Origin: Auanema rhodensis
Lineage: Eukaryota > Nematoda > Chromadorea > Rhabditida > Rhabditidae
Reading direction: 5' to 3'
Length of the DNA: 64,000 nt
NCBI GenBank assembly: GCA_964057225.1
Contig: OZ059896.1
Span: 21,200,501 to 21,264,500 of the forward strand
Shown here: in pieces, positions 41,770-56,700 of the stretch
Layout: each line of letters starts with the position of its first letter
Position numbering within the stretch: the first letter of the stretch is position 1
The notes under the pieces: generated by a model
The model's input: only the letters and a program-made list of their open reading frames with translations
Databases searched by the model: none
Told to the model about the DNA's origin: nothing
Made by a program: the position numbers and the translations under genes

Positions 41770-44700
41770 ATACTACATTGAGAAACGCTTAATACAAAAT
41801 TTAGTTATGATCGTTTGAAAAATGATGCATTAGTGTATGTTGAGTTTCCATGTACACTCAACATTGCTTCCAAAAACATTTTGACAAAAATTTTTTCGAA
41901 AAATTTCAAAATAATTTAGCAAAAAGTAGATGTTTTTAGATTCCATTTTTCAAGGCAAAGACGATGGACAATGTTATTCAACGAAAAAATTAATTCTTCA
42001 GGGTGAAAATCGAGGATATAAGTGTGAACTTATATCAGTTGATATCTCGGTGCATTTTTAAGCTAGCGCAAATCTGATAACACAGATCGACGCAGCTTAA
42101 AAATCCGCATCGAATGCACTATACTACATTGAGAAACGCTCAATACAAAAATTAGTTATGATTGTTTGAAAAATGATGCATTAGTGTATGTTGAGTTTCC
42201 ATGTACACTCAACATTGCTTCCAAAAACATTTTGACAAAAATTTTTTCGAAAAATTTCAAAATAATTTAGCAAAAAGTAGATGTTTTTAGATTCCTTTTT
42301 TCAAGGCAAAGACGATGGACAATGTTATTCAACGAAAAAATTAATTCTTCAGGGTGAAAATCGAGGATATAAGTGTGAACTTATATCAGTTGATATCTCG
42401 GTGCATTTTTAAGCTAGCGCAAATCTGATAACACAGATCGACGCAGCTTAAAAATCCGCATCGAATGCACTATACTACATTGAGAAACGCTCAATACAAA
42501 AATTAGTTATGATTGTTTGAAAAATGATGCATTAGTGTATGTTGAGTTTCCATGTACACTCAACATTGCTTCCAAAAACATTTTGACAAAAATTTTTTCG
42601 AAAAATTTCAAAATAATTTAGCAAAAAGTAGATGTTTTTAGATTCCTTTTTTCAAGGCAAAGACGATGGACAATGTTATTCAACGAAAAAATTAATTCTT
42701 CAGGGTGAAAATCGAGGATATAAGTGTGAACTTATATCAGTTGATATCTCGGAGCATTTTTAAGCTAGCGCAAATCTGATAACACAGATTGACGCAGCTT
42801 AAAAATCCGCATCGAATGCACTATACTACATTGAGAAACGCTTAATACAAAATTTAGTTATGATCGTTTGAAAAATGATGCATTAGTGTATGTTGAGTTT
42901 CCATGTACACTCAACATTGCTTCCAAAAACATTTTGACAAAAATTTTTTCGAAAAATTTCAAAATAATTTAGCAAAAAGTAGATGTTTTTAGATTCCATT
43001 TTTCAAGGAAAAGACGATGGACAATGTTATTCAACGAAAAAATTAATTCTTCAGGGTGAAAATCGAGGATATAAGTGTGAACTTATATCAGTTGATATCT
43101 CGGTGCATTTTTAAGCTAGCGCAAATCTGATAACACAGATCGACGCAGCTTAAAAATCCGCATCGAATGCACTATACTACATTGAGAAACGCTCAATACA
43201 AAAATTAGTTATGATTGTTTGAAAAATGATGCATTAGTGTATGTTGAGTTTCCATGTACACTAAACATTGCTTCCAAAAACATTTTGACAAAAATTTTTT
43301 CGAAAAATTTCAAAATAATTTAGCAAAAAGTAGATGTTTTTAGATTCCTTTTTTCAAGGCAAAGACGATGGACAATGTTATTCAACGAAAAAATTAATTC
43401 TTCAGGGTGAAAATCGAGGATATAAGTGTGAACTTATATCAGTTGATATCTCGGTGCATTTTTAAGCTAGCGCAAATCTGATAACACAGATCGACGCAGC
43501 TTTAAAATCCGCATCGAATGCACTATACTACATTGAGAAACGCTTAATACAAAAATTAGTTCTGATCGTTTGAAAAATGATGCATTAGTGTATGTTGAGT
43601 TTCCATGTACACTCAACATTGCTTCCAAAAACATTTTGACAAAAATTTTTTCGAAAAATTTCAAAATAATTTAGCAAAACGTAGATGTTTTTAGATTCCA
43701 TTTTTCAAGGCAAAGACGATGGACAATGTTATTCAACGAAAAAATTAATTCTTCAGGGTGAAAATCGAGGATATAAGTGTGAACTTATATCAGTTGATAT
43801 CTCGGTGCATTTTTAAGCTAGCGCAAATCTGATAACACAGATCGACGCAGCTTAAAAATCCGCATCGAATGCACTATACTACATTGAGAAACACTTAATA
43901 CAAAAATTAGTTATGATCGTTTGAAAAATGATGCATTAGTGTATGTTGAGTTTCCATGTACACTCAACATTGCTTCCAAAAACATTTTGACAAAAATTTT
44001 TTCGAATAATTTCAAAATAATTTAGCAAAAAGTAGATGTTTTTAGATTCCATTTCTCAAGGCAAAGACGATGGACAATGTTATTCAACGAAAAAATTAAT
44101 TCTTCAGGGTGAAAATCGAGGATATAAGTGTGAACTTATATCAGTTGATATCTCGGTGCATTTTTAAGCTAGCGCAAATCTGATAAAACAGATCGACGCA
44201 GCTTAAAAATCCGCATCGAATGCACTATACTACATTGAGAAACGCTTAATACAAAAATTAGTTATGATCGTTTGAAAAATGATGCATTAGTGTATGTTGA
44301 GTTTCCATGTACACTCAACATTGCTTCCAAAAACATTTTGACAAAAATTTTTTCGAAAAATTTCAAAATAATTTAGCAAAAAGTAGATGTTTTTAGATTC
44401 CGTTTTTCAAGGCAAAGACGATGGACAATGTTATTCAACGAAAAAATTAATTCTTCAGGGTGAAAATCGAGGATATAAGTGTGAACTTATATCAGTTGAT
44501 ATCTCGGTGCATTTTTAAGCTAGCGCAAATCTGATAACACAGATCGACGCAGCTTAAAAATCCGCATCGAATGCACTATACTACATTGAGAAACGCTCAA
44601 TACAAAAATTAGTTATGATTGTTTGAAAAATGATGCATTAGTGTATGTTGAGTTTCCATGTACACTAAACATTGCTTCCAAAAACATTTTGACAAAAATT

Positions 44701-47034
44701 TTTTCGAAAAATTTCAAAATAATTTAGCAAAAAGTAGATGTTTTTAGATTCCTTTTTTCAAGGCAAAGACGATGGACAATGTTATTCAACGAAAAAATTA
44801 ATTCTTCAGGGTGAAAATCGAGGATATAAGTGTGAACTTATATCAGTTGATATCTCGGTGCATTTTTAAGCTAGCGCAAATCTGATAACACAGATCGACG
44901 CAGCTTTAAAATCCGCATCGAATGCACTATACTACATTGAGAAACGCTTAATACAAAAATTAGTTCTGATCGTTTGAAAAATGATGCATTAGTGTATGTT
45001 GAGTTTCCATGTACACTCAACATTGCTTCCAAAAACATTTTGACAAAAATTTTTTCGAAAAATTTCAAAATAATTTAGCAAAACGTAGATGTTTTTAGAT
45101 TTCATTTTTCAAGGCAAAGACGATGGACAATGTTATTCAACGAAAAAATTAATTCTTCAGGGTGAAAATCGAGGATATAAGTGTGAACTTATATCAGTTG
45201 ATATCTCGGTGCATTTTTAAGCTAGCGCAAATCTGATAACACAGATCGACGCAGCTTAAAAATCCGCATCGAATGCACTATACTACATTGAGAAACGCTT
45301 AATACAAAAATTAGTTATGATCGTTTGAAAAATGATGCATTAGTGTATGTTGAGTTTCCATGTACACTCAACATTGCTTCCAAAAACATTTTGACAAAAA
45401 TTTTTTCGAAAAATTTCAGAATAATTTAGCAAAAAGTAGATGTTTTTAGATTCCATTTTTCAAGGCAAAGACGATGGACAATGTTATTCAACGAAAAAAT
45501 TAATTCTTCAGGGTGAAAATCGAGGATATAAGTGTGAACTTATATCAGTTGATATCTCGGTGCATTTTTAAGCTAGCGCAAATCTGATAAAACAGATCGA
45601 CGCAGCTTAAAAATCCGCATCGAATGCACTATACTACATTGAGAAACGCTTAATACAAAAATTAGTTATGATCGTTTGAAAAATGATGCATTAGTGTATG
45701 TTGAGTTTCCATGTACACTCAACATTGCTTCCAAAAACATTTTGACAAAAATTTTTTCGAAAAATTTCAAAATAATTTAGCAAAAAGTAGATGTTTTTAG
45801 ATTCCATTTCTCAAGGCAAAGACGATCGACAATGTTATTCAACGAAAAAATTAATTCTTCAGGGTGAAAATCGAGGATATAAGTGTGAACTTATATCAGT
45901 TGATATCTCGGTGCAATTTTAAGCTAGCGCAAATCTGATAACACAGATCGACGCAGCTCAAAAATCCGCATCGAATGCACTATACTACAGTGAGAAACGC
46001 TTGATACAAAAATTAGTTATGATCGTTTGAAAAATGATGCATTAGTGTATGTTGAGTTTCCATGTACACTCAACATTGCTTCCAAAAACATTTTGACAAA
46101 AATTTTTTCGGAAAATTTCAAAATAATTTAGCAAAAAGTAGATGTTTTTAGATTCCATTTTTCAAGGCAAAGACGATGGACAATGTTATTCAACGAAAAA
46201 ATTAATTCTTCAGGGTGAAAATCGAGGATATAAGTGTGAACTTATATCAGTTGATATCTCGGTGCATTTTTAAGCTAGCGCAAATCTGATAACACAGATC
46301 GACGCAGCTTAAAAATCCGGATCGAATGCACTATACTACATTGAGAAACGCTCAATACAAAAATTAGTTATGATCGTTTGAAAAATGATGCATTAGTGTA
46401 TGTTGAGTTTCCATGTACACTCAACATTGCTTCCAAAAACATTTTGACAAAAATTTTTTCGAAAAATTTCAAAATAATTTAGCAAAACGTAGATGTTTTT
46501 AGATTTCATTTTTCAAGGCAAAGACGATGGACAATGTTATTCAACGAAAAAATTAATTCTTCAGGGTGAAAATCGAGGATATAAGTGTGAACTTATATCA
46601 GTTGATATCTCGGTGCATTTTTAAGCTAGCGCAAATCTGATAACACAGATCGACGCAGCTTAAAAATCCGCATCGAATGCACTATACTACATTGAGAAAC
46701 GCTTAATACAAAAATTAGTTATGATCGTTTGAAAAATGATGCATTAGTGTATGTTGAGTTTCCATGTACACTCAACATTGCTTCCAAAAACATTTTGACA
46801 AAAATTTTTTCGAAAAATTTCAGAATAATTTAGCAAAAAGTAGATGTTTTTAGATTCCATTTTTCAAGGCAAAGACGATGGACAATGTTATTCAACGAAA
46901 AAATTAATTCTTCAGGGTGAAAATCGAGGATATAAGTGTGAACTTATATCAGTTGATATCTCGGTGCAATTTTAAGCTAGCGCAAATCTGATAACACAGA
47001 TCGACGCAGCTCAAAAATCCGCATCGAATGCACT
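41770..47034. repeat. First 16-mer (5,616-bp period), copy 2
   Basis: This is the second copy of the 36154-41418 block, almost identical at the diagnostic sites. The one private substitution I noted is A130 to G at 46111. The last monomer (46684-47034) is chimeric. Its first half has G140 like 41068-41418, but its 3' end has A286 and C329 like 45631-45981, and the following monomer has the linked G9. Such few differences over about 5 kb point to a very recent duplication. Confidence 0.92.
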
Positions 47035-48087
47035 ATACTACAGTGAGAAACGCTTGATACAAAAATTAGTTATGATCGTTTGAAAAATGATGCATTAGTG
47101 TATGTTGAGTTTCCATGTACACTCAACATTGCTTCCAAAAACATTTTGACAAAAATTTTTTCGAAAAATTTCAAAATAATTTAGCAAAAAGTAGATGTTT
47201 TTAGATTCCATTTTTCAAGGCAAAGACGATGGACAATGTTATTCAACGAAAAAATTAATTCTTCAGGGTGAAAATCGAGGATATAAGTGTGAACTTATAT
47301 CAGTTGATATCTCGGTGCATTTTTAAGCTAGCGCAAATCTGATAACACAGATCGACGCAGCTTAAAAATCCGGATCGAATGCACTATACTACATTGAGAA
47401 ACGCTCAATACAAAAATTAGTTATGATCGTTTGAAAAATGATGCATTAGTGTATGTTGAGTTTCCATGTACACTCAACATTGCTTCCAAAAACATTTTGA
47501 CAAAAATTTTTTCGAAAAATTTCAAAATAATTTAGCAAAAAGTAGATGTTTTTAGATTCCGTTTTTCAAGGCAAAGACGATGGACAATGTTATTCAACGA
47601 AAAAATTAATTCTTCAGGGTGAAAATCGAGGATATAAGTGTGAACTTATATCAGTTGATATCTCGGTGCATTTTTAAGCTAGCGCAAATCTGATAACACA
47701 GATCGACGCAGCTTAAAAATCCGCATCGAATGCACTATACTACATTGAGAAACGCTTGATACAAAAATTAGTTATGATCGTTTGAAAAATGATGCATTAG
47801 TGTATGTTGAGTTTCCATGTACACTCAACATTGCTTCCAAAAACATTTTGACAAAAATTTTTTCGAAAAATTTCAAAATAATTTAGCAAAAAGTAGATGT
47901 TTTTAGATTCCTTTTTTCAAGGCAAAGACGATAGACAATGTTATTCAACGAAAAAATTAATTCTTCAGGGTGAAAATCGAGGATATAAGTGTGAACTTAT
48001 ATCAGTTGATATCTCGGAGCATTTTTAAGCTAGCGCAAATCTGATAACACAGATTGACGCAGCTTAAAAATCCGCATCGAATGCACT
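47035..48087. repeat. Three-monomer linker between the two 16-mer systems
   Basis: The copies at 47035 (G9, G339), 47386 (TCA, G176) and 47737 (T176/A197/A282/T319) connect the first 16-mer to the second. The same order G9, then TCA, is seen at 45982/46333, though the second of those is a C156 type. The 3' half of the 47737 copy appears to be the left limit of the second 16-mer, since it matches the 3' half of the chimera at 53353. Confidence 0.65.
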
Positions 48088-51000
48088 ATACTACATTGAG
48101 AAACGCTCAATACAAAAATTAGTTATGATTGTTTGAAAAATGATGCATTAGTGTATGTTGAGTTTCCATGTACACTCAACATTGCTTCCAAAAACATTTT
48201 GACAAAAATTTTTTCGAAAAATTTCAAAATAATTTAGCAAAAAGTAGATGTTTTTAGATTCCTTTTTTCAAGGCAAAGACGATGGACAATGTTATTCAAC
48301 GAAAAAATTAATTCTTCAGGGTGAAAATCGAGGATATAAGTGTGAACTTATATCAGTTGATATCTCGGTGCATTTTTAAGCTAGCGCAAATCTGATAACA
48401 CAGATCGACGCAGCTTTAAAATCCGCATCGAATGCACTATACTACATTGAGAAACACTTAATACAAAAATTAGTTCTGATCGTTTGAAAAATGATGCATT
48501 AGTGTATGTTGAGTTTCCATGTACACTCAACATTGCTTCCAAAAACATTTTGACAAAAATTTTTTCGAAAAATTTCAAAATAATTTAGCAAAACGTAGAT
48601 GTTTTTAGATTCCATTTTTCAAGGCAAAGACGATGGACAATGTTATTCAACGAAAAAATTAATTCTTCAGGGTGAAAATCGAGGATATAAGTGTGAACTT
48701 ATATCAGTTGATATCTCGGTGCATTTTTAAGCTAGCGCAAATCTGATAACACAGATCGACGCAGCTTAAAAATCCGCATCGAATGCACTATACTACATTG
48801 AGAAACACTTAATACAAAAATTAGTTATGATCGTTTGAAAAATGATGCATTAGTGTATGTTGAGTTTCCATGTACACTCAACATTGCTTCCAAAAACATT
48901 TTGACAAAAATTTTTTCTAAAAATTTCAAAATAATTTAGCAAAAAGTAGATGTTTTTAGATTCCTTTCTTCAAGGCAAAGACGATAGACAATGTTATTCA
49001 ACGAAAAAATTAATTCTTCAGGGTGAAAATCGAGGATATAAGTGTGAACTTATATCAGTTGATATCTCGGAGCATTTTTAAGCTAGCGCAAATCTGATAA
49101 CACAGATTGACGCAGCTTAAAAATCCGCATCGAATGCACTATACTACATTGAGAAACGCTCAATACAAAAATTAGTTATGATTGTTTGAAAAATGATGCA
49201 TTAGTGTATGTTGAGTTTCCATGTACACTCAACATTGCTTCCAAAAACATTTTGACAAAAATTTTTTCGAAAAATTTCAAAATAATTTAGCAAAACGTAG
49301 ATGTTTTTAGACTCCATTTTTCAAGGCAAAGACGATGGACAATGTTATTCAACGAAAAAATTAATTCTTCAGGGTGAAAATCGAGGATATAAGTGTGAAC
49401 TTATATCAGTTGATATCTCGGTGCATTTTTAAGCTAGCGCAAATCTGATAACACAGATCGACGCAGCTTAAAAATCCGCATCGAATGCACTATACTACAT
49501 TGAGAAACACTTAATACAAAAATTAGTTATGATCGTTTGAAAAATGATGCATTAGTGTATGTTGAGTTTCCATGTACACTCAACATTGCTTCCAAAAACA
49601 TTTTGACAAAAATTTTTTCGAAAAATTTCAAAATAATTTAGCAAAAAGTAGATGTTTTTAGATTCCATTTCTCAAGGCAAAGACGATGGACAATGTTATT
49701 CAACAAAAAAATTAATTCTTCAGGGTGAAAATCGAGGATATAAGTGTGAACTTATATCAGTTGATATCTCGGTGCATTTTTAAGCTAGCGCAAATCTGAT
49801 AAAACAGATCGACGCAGCTTAAAAATCCGCATCGAATGCACTATACTACATTGAGAAACGCTTGATACAAAAATTAGTTATGATCGTTTGAAAAATGATG
49901 CATTAGTGTATGTTGAGTTTCCATGTACACTCAACATTGCTTCCAAAAACATTTTGACAAAAATTCTTTCGAAAAATTTCAAAATAATTTAGCAAAAAGT
50001 AGATGTTTTTAGATTCCATTTCTCAAGGCAAAGACGATGGACAATGTTATTCAACGAAAAAATTAATTCTTCAGGGTGAAAATCGAGGATATAAGTGTGA
50101 ACTTATATCAGTTGATATCTCGGTGCATTTTTAAGCTAGCGCAAATCTGATAACACAGATCGACGCAGCTTAAAAATCCGCATCGAATGCACTATACTAC
50201 ATTGAGAAACACTTAATACAAAAATTAGTTATGATCGTTTGAAAAATGATGCATTAGTGTATGTTGAGTTTCCATGTACACTCAACATTGCTTCCAAAAA
50301 CATTTTGACAAAAATTTTTTCGAAAAATTTCAAAATAATTTAGCAAAAAGTAGATGTTTTTAGATTCCATTTCTCAAGGCAAAGACGATGGACAATGTTA
50401 TTCAACAAAAAAATTAATTCTTCAGGGTGAAAATCGAGGATATAAGTGTGAACTTATATCAGTTGATATCTCGGTGCATTTTTAAGCTAGCGCAAATCTG
50501 ATAAAACAGATCGACGCAGCTTAAAAATCCGCATCGAATGCACTATACTACATTGAGAAACGCTTGATACAAAAATTAGTTATGATCGTTTGAAAAATGA
50601 TGCATTAGTGTATGTTGAGTTTCCATGTACACTCAACATTGCTTCCAAAAACATTTTGACAAAAATTCTTTCGAAAAATTTCAAAATAATTTAGCAAAAA
50701 GTAGATGTTTTTAGATTCCATTTCTCAAGGCAAAGACGATGGACAATGTTATTCAACGAAAAAATTAATTCTTCAGGGTGAAAATCGAGGATATAAGTGT
50801 GAACTTATATCAGTTGATATCTCGGTGCATTTTTAAGCTAGCGCAAATCTGATAACACAGATCGACGCAGCTTAAAAATCCGCATCGAATGCACTATACT
50901 ACATTGAGAAACACTTAATACAAAAATTAGTTATGATCGTTTGAAAAATGATGCATTAGTGTATGTTGAGTTTCCATGTACACTCAACATTGCTTCCAAA

Positions 51001-53352
51001 AACATTTTGACAAAAATTTTTTCGAAAAATTTCAAAATAATTTAGCAAAAAGTAGATGTTTTTAGATTCCATTTCTCAAGGCAAAGACGATGGACAATGT
51101 TATTCAACGAAAAAATTAATTCTTCAGGGTGAAAATCGAGGATATAAGTGTGAACTTATATCAGTTGATATCTCGGTGCATTTTTAAGCTAGCGGAAATC
51201 TGATAAAACAGATCGACGCAGCTTAAAAATCCGCATCGAATGCACTATACTACATTGAGAAACGCTTGATACAAAAATTAGTTATGATCGTTTGAAAAAT
51301 GATGCATTAGTGTATGTTGAGTTTCCATGTACACTCAACATTGCTTCCAAAAACATTTTGACAAAAATTTTTTCGAAAAATTTCAAAATAATTTAGCAAA
51401 AAGTAGATGTTTTTAGATTCCATTTCTCAAGGCAAAGACGATGGACAATGTTATTCAACGAAAAAATTAATTCTTCAGGGTGAAAATCGAGGATATAAGT
51501 GTGAACTTATATCAGTTGATATCTCGGTGCATTTTCAAGCTAGCGCAAATCTGATAACACAGATCGACGCAGCTTAAAAATCCGGATCGAATGCACTATA
51601 CTACATTGAGAAACGCTCAATACAAAAATTAGTTATGATCGTTTGAAAAATGATGCATTAGTGTATGTTGAGTTTCCATGTACACTCAACATTGCTTCCA
51701 AAAACATTTTGACAAAAATTTTTTCGAAAAATTTCAAAATAATTTAGCAAAAAGTAGATGTTTTTAGATTCCGTTTTTCAAGGCAAAGACGATGGACAAT
51801 GTTATTCAACGAAAAAATTAATTCTTCAGGGTGAAAATCGAGGATATAAGTGTGAACTTATATCAGTTGATATCTCGGTGCATTTTTAAGCTAGCGCAAA
51901 TCTGATAACACAGATCGACGCAGCTTAAAAATCCGCATCGAATGCACTATACTACATTGAGAAACGCTTGATACAAAAATTAGTTATGATCGTTTGAAAA
52001 ATGATGCATTAGTGTATGTTGAGTTTCCATGTACACTCAACATTGCTTCCAAAAACATTTTGACAAAAATTTTTTCGAAAAATTTCAAAATAATTTAGCA
52101 AAAAGTAGATGTTTTTAGATTCCTTTTTTCAAGGCAAAGACGATAGACAATGTTATTCAACGAAAAAATTAATTCTTCAGGGTGAAAATCGAGGATATAA
52201 GTGTGAACTTATATCAGTTGATATCTCGGAGCATTTTTAAGCTAGCGCAAATCTGATAACACAGATCGACGCAGCTTAAAAATCCGCATCGAATGCACTA
52301 TACTACATTGAGAAACGCTTGATACAAAAATTAGTTATGATCGTTTGAAAAATGATGCATTAGTGTATGTTGAGTTTCCATGTACACTCAATATTGCTTC
52401 CAAAAACATTTTGACAAAAATTTTTTCGAAAAATTTCAAAATAATTTAGCAAAAAGTAGATGTTTTTAGATTCCATTTTTCAAGGCAAAGACGATGGACA
52501 ATGTTATTCAACGAAAAAATTAATTCTTCAGGATGAAAATCGAGGATATAAGTGTGAACTTATATCAGTTGATATCTCGGTGCATTTTTAAGCTAGCGCA
52601 AATCTGATAACACAGATCGACGCAGCTTAAAAATCCGCATCGAATGCACTATACTACATTGAGAAACGCTTAATACAAAAATTAGTTATGATCGTTTGAA
52701 AAATGATGCATTAGTGTATGTTGAGTTTCCATGTACACTCAACATTGCTTCCAAAAACATTTTGACAAAAATTTTTTCGAAAAATTTCAAAATAATTTAG
52801 CAAAAAGTAGATGTTTTTAGATTCCATTTTTCAAGGCAAAGACGATGGACAATGTTATTCAACGAAAAAATTAATTCTTCAGGGTGAAAATCGAGGATAT
52901 AAGTGTGAACTTATATCAGTTGATATCTCGGTGCATTTTTAAGCTAGCGCAAATCTGATAACACAGATCGACGCAGCTTAAAAATCCGGATCGAATGCAC
53001 TATACTACATTGAGAAACGCTTGATACAAAAATTAGTTATGATCGTTTGAAAAATGATGCATTAGTGTATGTTGAGTTTCCATGTACACTCAACATTGCT
53101 TCCAAAAACATTTTGACAAAACTTTTTTCGAAAAATTTCAAAATAATTTAGCAAAAAGTAGATGTTTTTAGATTCCATTTCTCAAGGCAAAGACGATGGA
53201 CAATGTTATTCAACGAAAAAATTTATTCTTCAGGGTGAAAATCGAGGATATAAGTGTGAACTTATATCAGTTGATATCTCGGTGCATTTTCAAGCTAGCG
53301 CAAATCTGATAACACAGATCGACGCAGCTTAAAAATCCGGATCGAATGCACT
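48088..53352. repeat. Second 16-mer (5,616-bp period), copy 1
   Basis: These 15 monomers match 53704-58968 at 5,616-bp spacing. Markers include A330 to T (48088), A38 to C with C156 (48439), TTCCTTTCTT (48790), AGACTCC (49141), A214 with A312 (49492, 50194), T124 to C (49843, 50545), AGCGGAAAT (50896), T290 to C (51247, 53002) and A121 to C (53002). A two-monomer rhythm is visible from 49492 to 51246. G129 to T at 48918 is private relative to copy 2. Its first pair of monomers (48088/48439) carries the same linked markers as the first 16-mer, but the rest of its composition differs. Confidence 0.92.
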
Positions 53353-53703
53353 ATACTACATTGAGAAACGCTCAATACAAAAATTAGTTATGATCGTTTG
53401 AAAAATGATGCATTAGTGTATGTTGAGTTTCCATGTACACTCAACATTGCTTCCAAAAACATTTTGACAAAAATTTTTTCGAAAAATTTCAAAATAATTT
53501 AGCAAAAAGTAGATGTTTTTAGATTCCTTTTTTCAAGGCAAAGACGATAGACAATGTTATTCAACGAAAAAATTAATTCTTCAGGGTGAAAATCGAGGAT
53601 ATAAGTGTGAACTTATATCAGTTGATATCTCGGAGCATTTTTAAGCTAGCGCAAATCTGATAACACAGATTGACGCAGCTTAAAAATCCGCATCGAATGC
53701 ACT
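53353..53703. repeat. Chimeric monomer at the second 16-mer junction
   Basis: The 5' end is TCA type, as expected after a T290-to-C monomer (compare 51598). The 3' part is T176/A197/A282/T319, like the monomer at 47737 that precedes copy 1. The exchange point therefore lies between monomer positions of about 22 and 176. The corresponding monomer 16 units on (58969) has the same 5' part but C319, as at 57565, so it is a further chimera. Confidence 0.7.
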
Positions 53704-56700
53704 ATACTACATTGAGAAACGCTCAATACAAAAATTAGTTATGATTGTTTGAAAAATGATGCATTAGTGTATGTTGAGTTTCCATGTACACTCAACATTG
53801 CTTCCAAAAACATTTTGACAAAAATTTTTTCGAAAAATTTCAAAATAATTTAGCAAAAAGTAGATGTTTTTAGATTCCTTTTTTCAAGGCAAAGACGATG
53901 GACAATGTTATTCAACGAAAAAATTAATTCTTCAGGGTGAAAATCGAGGATATAAGTGTGAACTTATATCAGTTGATATCTCGGTGCATTTTTAAGCTAG
54001 CGCAAATCTGATAACACAGATCGACGCAGCTTTAAAATCCGCATCGAATGCACTATACTACATTGAGAAACACTTAATACAAAAATTAGTTCTGATCGTT
54101 TGAAAAATGATGCATTAGTGTATGTTGAGTTTCCATGTACACTCAACATTGCTTCCAAAAACATTTTGACAAAAATTTTTTCGAAAAATTTCAAAATAAT
54201 TTAGCAAAACGTAGATGTTTTTAGATTCCATTTTTCAAGGCAAAGACGATGGACAATGTTATTCAACGAAAAAATTAATTCTTCAGGGTGAAAATCGAGG
54301 ATATAAGTGTGAACTTATATCAGTTGATATCTCGGTGCATTTTTAAGCTAGCGCAAATCTGATAACACAGATCGACGCAGCTTAAAAATCCGCATCGAAT
54401 GCACTATACTACATTGAGAAACACTTAATACAAAAATTAGTTATGATCGTTTGAAAAATGATGCATTAGTGTATGTTGAGTTTCCATGTACACTCAACAT
54501 TGCTTCCAAAAACATTTTGACAAAAATTTTTTCGAAAAATTTCAAAATAATTTAGCAAAAAGTAGATGTTTTTAGATTCCTTTCTTCAAGGCAAAGACGA
54601 TAGACAATGTTATTCAACGAAAAAATTAATTCTTCAGGGTGAAAATCGAGGATATAAGTGTGAACTTATATCAGTTGATATCTCGGAGCATTTTTAAGCT
54701 AGCGCAAATCTGATAACACAGATTGACGCAGCTTAAAAATCCGCATCGAATGCACTATACTACATTGAGAAACGCTCAATACAAAAATTAGTTATGATTG
54801 TTTGAAAAATGATGCATTAGTGTATGTTGAGTTTCCATGTACACTCAACATTGCTTCCAAAAACATTTTGACAAAAATTTTTTCGAAAAATTTCAAAATA
54901 ATTTAGCAAAACGTAGATGTTTTTAGACTCCATTTTTCAAGGCAAAGACGATGGACAATGTTATTCAACGAAAAAATTAATTCTTCAGGGTGAAAATCGA
55001 GGATATAAGTGTGAACTTATATCAGTTGATATCTCGGTGCATTTTTAAGCTAGCGCAAATCTGATAACACAGATCGACGCAGCTTAAAAATCCGCATCGA
55101 ATGCACTATACTACATTGAGAAACACTTAATACAAAAATTAGTTATGATCGTTTGAAAAATGATGCATTAGTGTATGTTGAGTTTCCATGTACACTCAAC
55201 ATTGCTTCCAAAAACATTTTGACAAAAATTTTTTCGAAAAATTTCAAAATAATTTAGCAAAAAGTAGATGTTTTTAGATTCCATTTCTCAAGGCAAAGAC
55301 GATGGACAATGTTATTCAACAAAAAAATTAATTCTTCAGGGTGAAAATCGAGGATATAAGTGTGAACTTATATCAGTTGATATCTCGGTGCATTTTTAAG
55401 CTAGCGCAAATCTGATAAAACAGATCGACGCAGCTTAAAAATCCGCATCGAATGCACTATACTACATTGAGAAACGCTTGATACAAAAATTAGTTATGAT
55501 CGTTTGAAAAATGATGCATTAGTGTATGTTGAGTTTCCATGTACACTCAACATTGCTTCCAAAAACATTTTGACAAAAATTCTTTCGAAAAATTTCAAAA
55601 TAATTTAGCAAAAAGTAGATGTTTTTAGATTCCATTTCTCAAGGCAAAGACGATGGACAATGTTATTCAACGAAAAAATTAATTCTTCAGGGTGAAAATC
55701 GAGGATATAAGTGTGAACTTATATCAGTTGATATCTCGGTGCATTTTTAAGCTAGCGCAAATCTGATAACACAGATCGACGCAGCTTAAAAATCCGCATC
55801 GAATGCACTATACTACATTGAGAAACACTTAATACAAAAATTAGTTATGATCGTTTGAAAAATGATGCATTAGTGTATGTTGAGTTTCCATGTACACTCA
55901 ACATTGCTTCCAAAAACATTTTGACAAAAATTTTTTCGAAAAATTTCAAAATAATTTAGCAAAAAGTAGATGTTTTTAGATTCCATTTCTCAAGGCAAAG
56001 ACGATGGACAATGTTATTCAACAAAAAAATTAATTCTTCAGGGTGAAAATCGAGGATATAAGTGTGAACTTATATCAGTTGATATCTCGGTGCATTTTTA
56101 AGCTAGCGCAAATCTGATAAAACAGATCGACGCAGCTTAAAAATCCGCATCGAATGCACTATACTACATTGAGAAACGCTTGATACAAAAATTAGTTATG
56201 ATCGTTTGAAAAATGATGCATTAGTGTATGTTGAGTTTCCATGTACACTCAACATTGCTTCCAAAAACATTTTGACAAAAATTCTTTCGAAAAATTTCAA
56301 AATAATTTAGCAAAAAGTAGATGTTTTTAGATTCCATTTCTCAAGGCAAAGACGATGGACAATGTTATTCAACGAAAAAATTAATTCTTCAGGGTGAAAA
56401 TCGAGGATATAAGTGTGAACTTATATCAGTTGATATCTCGGTGCATTTTTAAGCTAGCGCAAATCTGATAACACAGATCGACGCAGCTTAAAAATCCGCA
56501 TCGAATGCACTATACTACATTGAGAAACACTTAATACAAAAATTAGTTATGATCGTTTGAAAAATGATGCATTAGTGTATGTTGAGTTTCCATGTACACT
56601 CAACATTGCTTCCAAAAACATTTTGACAAAAATTTTTTCGAAAAATTTCAAAATAATTTAGCAAAAAGTAGATGTTTTTAGATTCCATTTCTCAAGGCAA

